Source: Mactra quadrangularis
Taxonomy: Eukaryota > Mollusca > Bivalvia > Venerida > Mactridae
Reading direction: 5' to 3'
Length of the DNA: 64,000 nt
Assembly (NCBI GenBank): GCA_025267735.1
Contig: CM046298.1
Span: 39,209,917 to 39,273,916 of the forward strand
Shown one piece after another: positions 22,001 to 30,199 of this stretch. Numbering within the stretch: the first letter of the stretch is position 1; the number at the start of each line of letters is the position of its first letter. A program made the translations under genes and the position numbers. The notes beneath the pieces are model-generated. The model saw only the letters and a list, made by a program, of their open reading frames with translations, made no database searches and was not told the DNA's origin.

Positions 22001-24760
22001 GAAGAAGTAATTATTCCATGCAATGCTGTTTACAGACCCTAGACTGATAAAACATTCATTGTTCCAAATAATAAAGCCTTAAGATAAAATGTACAATAAA
22101 TTACATACCAAAGACTGTATCTCACATTTTATGACAACTTTCAAAGCTTTCTGGAACTCTTCAGAGTCCCAGTCTTCACCATACACTGTTTGATCTTCTG
22201 TCATCATTGTTACACAAAAACTGAAATTTAAGGAACCAAACAATGAAAACATGGCATACTTGCATAGGTTGATCCAGTGGGGGAACCCCCTGAAATTTCC
22301 AAAATTTACCTGTTCATGAGTGCATTTTTTAACAGTAAACCATTTTTATGTAGCATAAAGCAATTTTTCTCATGCTTGTTTCCTCCCTTTTTTATGATTG
22401 ACATAAATCTATTGGTTATATAGTTTTAATTATTAATATGTTGCGTTATTTTGCAAACAGTGTATAATGTGGTCAGTGTAGTCGTTCGAAAGTTTGGTCC
22501 CCCCCCCCAGAAAAAAAATTCTGGATCCGCCCTTGACTTGGTTACTAACCTCAACACTGGCCACCAAAATGCCACAGAATAGGAAAAATAGGCAGTCAGA
22601 TCGGACTTGAACACATGACTCCATGCTAATAGAACAAGGTGAGAGCTCTCCTGATTGAGCTATCCAGCTGCTTACATATCCTTCTCCAAATGATGTGAAC
22701 AAGTAAGCACTGTGACATTTACATAAAATTGTATATTCAACATTTATCTTTTAAAGAGCATCCAAATGTTAAACAAATATTGAAGAGATAAAAGCAGTTT
22801 TGGCAGATTTGTATAGTGTAGATTTGGTATAGATAGATAGCGAAAACAACTTGTTTTCATGAAAAAACAACCTTTTTTAGGAAAACAGCCGGTTATATTA
22901 ATGTTATATGTTATTTCAAACTAAACTTATAGTTTTATAATTGTATGTAATAAAACATGTTAAATAAGCAAGTTTTGTGACAAAAATCTGAAAAATAATG
23001 ATTTTATAGCCGATATTCTTGTTTTAGTGGATCACAATGGGAAGTTGATCGAATTGCTACATCAAAGTTTTTTTACGAAAACAACCTATAAAATGTTTTA
23101 TTTATTCATGTTTAGCATGGTAAAAATCTTTTCTGTAATAAATATATTAATAATTTAATTGGATACATTTTTCTAATTAACTTATTAGCAATAAACAGGG
23201 CTCAAATTTAAGCTCGCATACTCGCAAAATGCGAGTGGATTTTGAAAATTGCGAGTAACTTTTATTCTAACTCGCAAATTTTCGCGAGTTGAAATCGGCG
23301 AAAAATATTATTGTCTAAACTAAAGAAGCTCAAAGTAGCATTGGAACGTCCACATAGATTAATAGTACCAGTTTAAGGTTCTCTTTAAAAACAGGTTCAA
23401 TATACTTTGACTATTCCACAATAAGGCCACTGTTCTATCCAAAGTTAAATAAATAGTACTATTTTGTTTTTATATTTCATATACAATTTAATGTGTAGTA
23501 ACTATGAATAGTATTAGTAACTATGCATGCTTTTAAAACTTTGAGAAAAATGTGCGAGTGATATATTTCATTTTGCGAGTAGAAATAAAATCCACTTGCA
23601 AAAATTTGCAAGTTGAATTTTTTGTTAAATTCGAGCCCTGAATAAATGAAAATAATGATAATATTACTGTTTTTCGACACGTTATATTTATGAAAACAAC
23701 ATTATGTCTTATCAACAAAAATAACTTTTTTTCTGCGAAAACAACAATCAGTCCATCGTAACAAAATAACTTTTTTAACGAAAACAACAATCAGTCAATC
23801 ATTCGAAAACAACTTTTTCTACGAAAACAACTCTTTCTACGAAACCAATTTTCTACGAAAACAACAATCAGTCAATCTTACGAAAACAATGTTTTCAAAC
23901 AAAACAACTTTTATATGAAAACAACTTTTATATGAAAACAACAATCAGTTATTCTTACTAAAACAACTATTTGTACAAAAACAACAATCAGTTCATCTTA
24001 CGAAAACCACTATTTGTACAAAAACAACTTTTTAACAAAAACAACAATAAGTCAGTCTCACGAAAACAACTTTTTCTACCAGAACAACAATCAGTCAATC
24101 TTAGGAAAAAAATTTTTTCTACGAAAACAACTATCAGTTTATGTTACGAAAACAACATTTTTACGAAAATCTCAATCGGTCCAAAACGAAAAAGTCTGTC
24201 TGAAAACCGAAAAACTGGCGATTTCCTGGTCCCTGATCTAGGGTCTATCTACACACACATGACAGCAGTCCTGCTGTTTTCGTAAAAAACGTTTTCGCGA
24301 AAACAAGTTGTTTTCACTATCTTTCTACACCCGTGTAGATTTATCATTTAGCCTTGCATTTCTTATATGAAATTGAGTTAATTGCAGACCTGACAAAATT
24401 TGTCTTTCGTCAAGGCAGACTTAAGAAGTTTGTACAAGCCTACGCCACATTAAGAGTTAAAGCTATAAGCAATGACAATCAATCAATTTCAATAAATAGT
24501 ACAAAACTAACAAATTAAACGTCAGAAAATGAAATTGAAAAAAGAACGCCTTTTCTGTCAAGCTCATTTTTGTCAACATTGCACAATTCCGAGCGAGCAA
24601 TTATCAATCGGCAAAACAAATTTGTTATCTAAAAGCTAAATTACCTAGGAAGTGCATTGACTTCACAATTGTAAGCGTTTCGATGCAAATATTGCGAAAA
24701 ATCCTTCAATTATCTGTGATTATTCGTACGCCATTTTGCGCTCGAAGATTGAAGAGTTCG
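15551..24760 (-). CDS. acidic C2H2 zinc-finger protein, multi-exon gene (867 aa)
   Basis: Coding exons on the minus strand, all phase-consistent: 22207-22109, 21368-21212, 20492-20430, 19479-18621, 17871-16935 and 16039-15551. A noncoding first exon ends at 24645. The sum is 2604 nt, or 867 aa plus stop. The protein starts MMTEDQTVYGEDWDSEEF. It has a short conserved-looking N-terminal helical part (1-85), a Ser/Gln/Lys-rich low-complexity region with a basic AKRRK (~167-170, possible nuclear signal), a very acidic Asp/Glu block around one C2H2 finger (exon 5), and three C-terminal C2H2 fingers. A nuclear, DNA- or RNA-binding role is inferred from the fingers and basic motif. I do not recognise the orthologue. 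Intron 1 is swollen by transposons and other introns carry MITEs and SINEs. Two CGCCATTTTG boxes (YY1-like) and an AAGGGAGGTAA lie near the presumed start. Confidence 0.85.
16055..16360. repeat. dispersed ~280-bp repeat, copy 2 (intronic)
   Basis: Same family and orientation as 12600-12940. It lies within the last intron of the zinc-finger gene, directly against the acceptor of the final exon. Confidence 0.75.
16375..16570 (+). repeat. tRNA-derived SINE (intronic)
   Basis: It carries a box B-like GGTTCAAATCCCATCC and a body ending TTGTAAGACCTAGTTTCACA, also seen in the elements at 44848-45035 and 50050-50260. It lies in the last intron of the zinc-finger gene. Confidence 0.65.
16935..17871 (-). 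CDS. zinc-finger gene, acidic exon with a single C2H2-like finger
   Basis: Acceptor TTTCAG before 17871; donor ACAG/GTTAAT at 16935. After an amphipathic start (RIDNIDSLDTETLIRM) and a Gln/Gly/Pro-rich segment come long Asp/Glu runs broken by an Ala/Lys/Arg helix (EEDKAALKAMREAHMRK). Then comes a zinc-finger-like CLICNKIIRKLEMKSHNDNH and another Asp/Glu tract. Frames on the plus strand here are antisense shadows of the GAT/GAA runs. Confidence 0.88.
18621..19479 (-). CDS. zinc-finger gene, Ser/Gln/Lys-rich exon
   Basis: Acceptor CTTTACAG before 19479; donor AACAG/GTACATG at 18621. It encodes ~286 residues of low-complexity sequence. KTPEIPAFLFSNYD at the start is the most conserved-looking part. 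A basic AKRRKTEV and a helix-prone FTEERLSDAEFQKILAQYKG follow, then Ser/Asn/Gln and Lys/Glu-rich stretches. It is probably disordered with short interaction motifs. Confidence 0.85.
19990..20245 (-). mobile_element. short inverted-repeat element, copy 2 (inverted relative to copy 1)
   Basis: ATACCCCCGC at 20028 and GCGGGGGTAT ending at 20245 bound the core. About 36 further bases to the left match the flank of copy 1 at 8884-9155. It lies in intron 3 of the zinc-finger gene, about 11 kb from its inverted partner. Confidence 0.8.
20430..20492 (-). CDS. zinc-finger gene, 63-nt internal exon
   Basis: Bounded by TTTTAG and GAG/GTAAGATT on the minus strand. It encodes GSAVGGSHSQKTVSAGQTTT-like Ser/Thr-rich sequence and keeps phase between the neighbouring exons. 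Its length of exactly 21 codons would allow in-frame skipping. Confidence 0.85.
20537..20729. mobile_element. intronic MITE with long inverted repeats
   Basis: The left arm (ACGTTACAGAACGTTACATA, then a CATTCGGAACTCCTC block) is inverted almost exactly at 20680-20729. The arms are ~55 bp around a ~75-bp centre. It begins 45 bases upstream of an acceptor and contains no coding sequence. Confidence 0.8.
21212..21368 (-). CDS. zinc-finger gene, second coding exon
   Basis: Acceptor TTTTAG, donor ATCACAG/GTATTT. It encodes LERLSATGEETVLLTANASE followed by a Ser/Ala-rich turn and an IGNIKNKFLNFITG helix. With the first exon this forms the only non-low-complexity N-terminal part of the protein. Confidence 0.85.
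22109..22207 (-). CDS. zinc-finger gene, first coding exon
   Basis: An acceptor (AATTTCAG) at 22221 precedes a short leader and two adjacent ATG codons at 22207 and 22204. The exon ends TCTTTG/GTATGT. It encodes 33 residues, MMTEDQTVYGEDWDSEEF and onward, and leaves phase 0. Confidence 0.82.
22255..22540. mobile_element. degenerate inverted-repeat element
   Basis: GATCCAGTGGGGGAACCCCC near 22270 and the inverse-like CCCCCCCAGA..TCTGGATCCGCCCTTG ending near 22536 resemble the termini of GGGCGGATCCAG-type elements. It is diverged, without a clean target duplication. Confidence 0.45.
22555..22690 (-). repeat. tRNA-like SINE head (minus strand)
   Basis: Minus strand: an AGCTGGATAGCTCAATCAGG box A-like segment and a GTGTTCAAGTCCGATC box B-like segment. 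Only the head and a short body are recognisable. Confidence 0.5.
22826..24332. mobile_element. Mutator-like nonautonomous element in intron 1 of the zinc-finger gene
   Basis: The termini are GG..TAGATAGCGAAAACAAC (22826) and its inverse ending at 24332 (GTTGTTTTCACTATCTT...CC). The same 10-bp GTGTAGATTT lies just outside both (22816-22825 and 24333-24342). A 9-10 bp target duplication with GG-start termini fits Mutator-like elements. The right half (23690-24180) is an imperfect tandem array of units built on ACGAAAACAACAATCAGTCA. Open frames there are repeat-driven. A hAT-like element is nested at 23196-23640. Confidence 0.75.
23196..23640. mobile_element. nested hAT-like MITE (CAGGGCTC termini)
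   Basis: CAGGGCTCAAATTTAA at 23196 and TTAAATTCGAGCCCTG ending at 23640. GCGAGT-rich subterminal repeats occur in both orientations. AATAAA abuts both ends (6 bp of a possibly eroded 8-bp duplication). It lies inside the Mutator-like element. Confidence 0.78.
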
Positions 24761-24820
24761 CAAGGGAGGTAACTCGGGAAAATCGTCCTCAACAAAACGC
24801 TCCCGCCATTTTGTTAATTT
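24645..24820 (-). promoter_or_regulatory. first exon and core promoter region of the zinc-finger gene
   Basis: On the minus strand the first exon ends TTCCTAG/GTAATT at 24645. Two YY1-like CAAAATGGCG motifs (24738-24729 and 24813-24804) and an AAGGGAGGTAA (24762-24772, plus strand) cluster within 90 bp. The region is also less AT-rich than its surroundings. The start site is not determined. Confidence 0.5.
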
Positions 24821-25041
24821 GAATAGCCACGCGCGTAGCTTGACTTGAAAGTTTTAATGCACAATCCCGCTGGGATAATGGAAACTTGAAACGAAGATCC
24901 ACAATTTTGCTCAAGATCTAGGCCTATAGGATTTATATACTAGTAACATCCCTCATCTTCTTTTGCGCGGTTAGTCGCATTCTATAAATAGACGGTGAGT
25001 CAGACCGTTTGTGTACAGAATGCGGTTAGTCGTGCTCAGAA

Positions 25042-25195
25042 ACAGGGGCGTAGCTTGCCCGTTACCTAGGGGACCCCTCAGCCTACGATTTTTATTGCAT
25101 TTTTTGGCATTTTTAGCCTTTTTATCTTTTCGAATTTTCAAGAGAATGTGTAGGCACGTGCCTTGTGTGCCTATAGAAAGCTACGCCAATGAGAA
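25042..25195. mobile_element. hAT-like MITE remnant (CAGGGGCGTAGC terminus)
   Basis: CAGGGGCGTAGCTTG at 25042 is mirrored imperfectly by AAAGCTACGCC near 25179-25189. Such termini are typical of short hAT-type elements. A small open frame across it is not considered a gene. Confidence 0.6.
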
Positions 25196-25570
25196 AGTTA
25201 TCGTCGAAACAAAAGAAAATGGATATAGATCTAGCTCATTTCGCTCTTTTTAGTCTTTAATTGCTTACGGCTTTAGGAATTGGGGGAAATTGTCCACCTT
25301 GACCTCCTTATCAATGGACAACCGTCTCTTGGAGACCCTTTAATGGGCATAATAGTAGGAAAAGGCAGACTACGCTCCTGGCTTGTTTCTGCAAATATAT
25401 ATGCAACTCCCTCAATTATCTTAGACCCCAGGGCCCTATAGAGGGTCTGTTACTGACTATTGGTTGAGGTAATCAAGATACTTGTTAGATCGAGACATAT
25501 TGTAGGCCTAGGCCTATCTTAAGTTCCACTAGGTGTTTTTTTCCATGACAGTGCATGGCGGAATGCATGC

Positions 25571-26034
25571 ACAGGCGCGTAGGAAGAATCTGAATATTGG
25601 GGCCGCAGATGGTCGATTTTTTTTGTGAATGTACGCCTCGATTTCCAGCACTTTTAAGTACCCCCTGTTTAAGAAAAAAATTGTATTATAACGTGTATTT
25701 GGCTATTTTTAGGCCTATACCTTTAAATTGATCAATTGACCTTGTTTTGCATTTTTCAAGATATACCAGGGAATTATCTATGTCTCTGGATATACGCTTC
25801 AAATTTTTCACACATGGGATGGCAATATACGAGCGATTGCCCCTGTCTGGCCCTAATCATGACACGTTAATTGTCATGGATACAATGTATCAAACATCGG
25901 TAAGCTTGTTTCAGATGTGTAGCGAAACCTCAAGATTGTCAAAATGTGTCATGAAAAATTAACTTGCAGCCCCATTGCCGCTGCTTGCCCAAATATTAGG
26001 ACTGCGTCCGCGGCCCCTGCTCCTACGCGCCTGA
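25571..26034. mobile_element. hAT-like element (CAGGCGCGTAGGA termini)
   Basis: CAGGCGCGTAGGA at about 25571 is inverted as TCCTACGCGCCTG ending at about 26033. GGGGCCGCAG and CGGCCCC blocks lie just inside both ends. There is no clean 8-bp duplication and no transposase frame. Confidence 0.65.
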
Positions 26035-26039
26035 TGCTT

Positions 26040-27080
26040 CACGTATCCAGAGACATGGCTATGTGTAATGTGTTTCTGACGTAGCCTACCTTTGATAAAT
26101 AATAAATGTAAATAAAAACAAGAGAACTAAATTATCATTTAATATTTTTTATAGTTAGCAATCAACAAATAAAATTTAAACAGCTATGTACAATTCAAAT
26201 CAGAGATTGTATATACAACAGGGATTTGTAACGAAGTTGTAGAATTTTCACGGTCGTCCTTGTCTATAACTGACTGGAGCAGGTTGTACAAACTATTCCA
26301 GAGATTAAATACTTGATTTCTGTTTTTGTACATGTCTTTCATGTAACTTGTGAATGTTTCTGAAGTTTTTGACAAAAAATGTTGCAATTATGACCGAAAA
26401 TATGACTTTAGGTGATGTAAAATAGGATTAAAAATGGCAGATCTGCGGGAAAATGCATTATTTTGTGAAACAGTCTGTGAGCGTCATTAACCTCAACATC
26501 ATCTAGAAACACATTTTCCTAACATTTATCGCCCTTTCTCACTAATAATGACCAAATAAATTATTTTATTGTCGTAACCCATTAGAAATTTTTCGTGGAC
26601 CGTATGATCTTCAAAGATGTGTTATTTATTGAATACAATACAACAAAAAAGGTTATGGGAGTTTTTTTGTCTCCAACTCTTTACAGAATACCGCAATTTT
26701 GACCAAATATGCTTGTCGCCGCTTTTATAGCATATTTTGCGCACAGGTTTCTGGCAATAAATATTCACCGAAAGACCCGTCCCCCCGATATTTTACAAAG
26801 GACATCAATTTTGATAGCACAAGATTATATTTTTGATGAAAGAGCTAAAAAGTTTAAATTTTCAAGTTTCTTGCATGTCGCAAAATTTATGATATCAACA
26901 TGTACGTTACATATCTCTTTAAAATGATAATTTTTCTTTATTTAAACATATTTTTGATATAGAACATTTAAAATTGTTCGCACCTATCTGATTTATATAT
27001 TAAGAAGACAAAAATTACAACTGCGTTTGTTTGGTTTTTAAAACTGATGCCAAACGTCATTTTATTGGGATGTTATATAA
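26040..27080. other. AT-rich intergenic stretch, nothing recognised
   Basis: Short open frames on both strands lack splice-bounded continuity or recognisable motifs. No repeat partner was found elsewhere in the window. Confidence 0.35.
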
Positions 27081-27542
27081 AAGTGTGATATCTACGTGAA
27101 TTAAATATAAAAAATCTTCAAGCAATACAAAAGCAACGCACATGTTAATTGATTAAAATTCGTTCACATAAACACTGACTAATTTATATTTAATCATCAT
27201 TCCATTTGCTCATGCCAAACATAACGGAAAATATCTACGTTACCGATATTTACGTGACTGCAGAACGAATACCATTGAGTACGAAGTCAAACTTGTGTAT
27301 ACATAAATGACATCATCACAATATGAAATTACGTCATAATTCTAGGAAGCCATGCCTTTTCCAAGGACAAAGTTCGTAAATAATACAGAAAATTTGAGCG
27401 AAACATCGTAGAATAGCCAACGATCCCCCTAACCAAGGTAAATATTATTTTCTTTATAGTTGTATAATCTTTCTGTTGGTATTATTTAGAGAATATGTTG
27501 TTGTTATGGATAAATTGACTTGATAAAAAGTATTAACGATTA

Positions 27543-27776
27543 TAGTTCTGTTACATTAACCTGTCACAACTTGAATAATTACACGGTCACTGAATGTGTT
27601 ATTATTTAACCTCGTTTAACCATTGAGCCACCAATCCATATTAATTATTGATAATCTAACTATATATGCGACGAATTTGAATATGGGGGAAATAACAAGT
27701 TCGAACGGGGTTAAAAATAACGGATTCAGTGACCGTGTAATTATTTAAGTTGTGACAGGTTAATGTAATAGAACTA
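27543..27776. mobile_element. TA-flanked MITE with ~75-bp near-perfect inverted repeats
   Basis: The outer ~55 bases of each arm (starting TAGTTCTGTTACATTAACCT) match in inverted orientation with two differences, and similarity continues inward. TA lies immediately outside both ends (27541-27542, 27777-27778), as for Tc1/mariner-type insertion. Confidence 0.85.
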
Positions 27777-28234
27777 TATCTGTGTAAAATAAAGCAGAAA
27801 ACTTGACAATATCTACGTTACCATTGATCACGTAGATATCACGATGCTTAAAGGTTTTCTGAGCAATAGCAAACAGCCATGTCGTGTATGCTTTAACTTT
27901 GAATCAATGTCACAACATCTTTTGTCCTGTTTTAAACCTATCTTTGTTTCATCTGCAAGTTAACACAGTGTTTATATGTTACAATCAAAAGCATCTTTAT
28001 TCAAACCATATATTTTGCTGTAACCGTTTAAATGCTAAATTAAATGCCAAGTCATACTGTAGAAGTAGTAAATTTGCAAAATGAAAATTAATATATAATC
28101 ATATTTACATGGTGAACATTATTAAATCATCATATTTCTATGAGAACATAATTATTATATTAAGTATGTTCAAATGGTAACGTAGATATCCTATATACGT
28201 TATGTCTTAAAATAACCATTTTGTCTTCTTTCAG

Positions 28235-28983
28235 ACTTCAGTTACACAGCAACAAGTCGTCATCTGTTTCAAGAAAGACGGCAAGTTGTGTCATAAGCGC
28301 TATGTTGTTAATTCAGACACCATAACGCATTCATCCAGCACTGTTGTTGCATTCCTGGAGGCTGTTTTACCAGGAGTCAAAAGACTGCTTCCAAACCTAA
28401 CAAAGGTAAATTACTGGACAGATAGTCAATCTAGCCAAAACAGAAACAAATTTATATTTAACACCTTTGCAAACCACAATGAGGTGTATGGACTTTGTGC
28501 TCAATTCAACTATTTCAAAGCAGGTAATGGCAAAAGTGTGTGCCACGGTTTGGTCGGCACTACAAAAAGAATGGCTGATGAGGCATCTCATCAAGGGAAT
28601 GGTCTTATTCAAAATGCTCATGACTTCTATAGTTGGGATAAATCCTCTTCAATGTCAGAAGTTACCGTTTTGTTTGTTATCAAGGAACTTTGCGAGAAAA
28701 AACATCAAGAATTTGCTTCTTTGAACAAAAGAATACGATGAAACTGCATGCAATCATGTTTGATGATGACCGCAAAGCTTTCATAAGAGAGACTTCCTGT
28801 TATTGCGCACAATGTTTAACAGGAAAACTATGCAAAACGCGGACACAGATTTCTATGCTTAAGAGAAGTATTGAGCCAAAGATACCACTTCTAGAAACAG
28901 CAACTCAGCAAGGGAGACTCCGAGTCCTAAAGAGATTGGCAATGACAAAGATGACATATGTACAAGCAACAATATGGAAATAG
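28235..28983 (+). pseudogene. broken transposase-like coding exon
   Basis: After an acceptor-like TTCTTTCAG (ending 28234), an open frame begins TSVTQQQVVICFKKDGKLCH and runs to a stop at 28741. A second frame, shifted by one position, continues from ~28690 to 28983 (MKLHAIMFDDDRKAFIRETS, then a CYCAQCL cysteine motif). The part with PNLTKVNYWTDSQSSQNRNK and the block AGNGKSVCHGLVGTTKRMAD resembles proteins repeatedly found in invertebrate genomes with a YxSDGxxxQxKN...HGKxxxDGxGGxxKR pattern. I take these to be transposon-derived; that attribution is from memory. Here the SDG-type acid motif reads TDS and the frame is broken, so it is probably inactive. No upstream exons were found. Confidence 0.6.
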
Positions 28984-29084
28984 CCCATTCTCAAACGACA
29001 GAAACAAAAAAACACTGAATATAAATGAGTTCAGTGGCGACTTTCAGTGGGGATCAGTCACACACGATTTTAAACATTTTGAAC

Positions 29085-29375
29085 CCGGGTCGGTGGCGCA
29101 GTTGGTAGCGCACCGGCATTTATAATCTCGTGTCCCGAAGTGGGTATGGGTTCGAATCCCACCCGGGGAGGTAATACCCTTCCATGAAAATTTGACAAAA
29201 ACGTCAATTTTCCTCAATTACATGTAATAAGATATATGGAGAAGTTTCCGGCCTTGTGGAAGGGTAGGTGAGTACTGGCTATAGTCAAGGGTTCATGAAA
29301 GCTAGGTTAGGTGCGCTGGACACAGAAAAATGACCTATATTGTGTTGAAACGGCGTTAAACCAATTAAAGGAAAA
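29085..29375 (+). repeat. well-preserved tRNA-derived SINE
   Basis: The head has a canonical box A (TGGCGCAGTTGGTAGCGC) and box B (GGTTCGAATCC). The body is ~150 bp and the tail is GTTGAAACGGCGTTAAACC, the same CGGCGTTAAA tail as the SINE at 8320-8600. It is the youngest-looking SINE in the window. Because the tail continues well past the tRNA part, it is not called a tRNA gene. Confidence 0.88.
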
Positions 29376-29434
29376 CAACACACATTTTGAATATTGAGAC
29401 CAGACAAGCACACATATAATCAATGCATTTGAAA

Positions 29435-30182
29435 TCTACGTTACCATAAACCCAATGTATGAATGTTACTGTAGAAAACAAAATGTGTTCTCTTAATAAT
29501 ATATTTTGCTTTGAGACTGTAAAAGCTGTCAAATGTTCATAAGATATGATGAAATAGTATGTTTAAGGTTAATAGTTTCATGCTTGAATCATTGTGAGTA
29601 GCTACATCTTCATATGTGTGTTGAACTATGAAGACGTATTTGTTCTGTTAATAAAATATTAATATTTTTAACAGGGTGTTTATTACATGTTTATTCATTC
29701 ATGTTGGTGTTTTTTCACAGTTAATGCAGTTTGATTTGATGTCCATTGATGATTGAATATAATGTGATATTGTAATGAATTATGATATCTTCTTGACCAT
29801 AACCACAATATATAAAATGTATTGTAGCAACAAAATGTGTTCTCATAATCATATATTTTGCTTTGAGAATGTAAAAAGCTGTCAAATGTTCATTAGATAT
29901 GATTAAATAGAATGTTTGCGGTTTATAGTTGAATGTTTGGAGCATTGGGAGTTGCTAGATCTTCATATATGTGTTGAATAAAGAAGAACGATTTGTTCTG
30001 TTAATCAAATGTTAATGCTTTTCTTTATTATAGTGTTTATAACATGCATGTACATTCATGTCGCTGCTATTTTCAAAGTGTTTGAAATTATATTTGATGT
30101 TCATCAACGTGTGTTTATTATATTATTTATTATTGTTTATTATAATGTGTTATTTGTGATGAATTATGATATCTACGTTACA
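29435..30182. repeat. two tandem ~360-bp direct repeats
   Basis: The unit at ~29435-29790 and the unit at ~29790-30168 share long blocks in order, such as AACAAAATGTGTTCTC, ATATTTTGCTTTGAGA, AGCTGTCAAATGTTCAT and GAATTATGATATCT. The first unit begins, and the second ends, at an ATCTACGTTAC motif; the middle junction carries a decayed version. Confidence 0.8.
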
Positions 30183-30199
30183 TTATAGATATAATTTTA

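Noticed and set aside
23971..24285. Asn/Lys-rich plus-strand frames
   Set aside because: They are generated by the ACGAAAACAAC tandem units of the Mutator-like element.
29085..29160. Possible tRNA gene
   Set aside because: Boxes A and B are excellent, but the sequence continues into a SINE body with the CGGCGTTAAA tail, so it is a SINE head.
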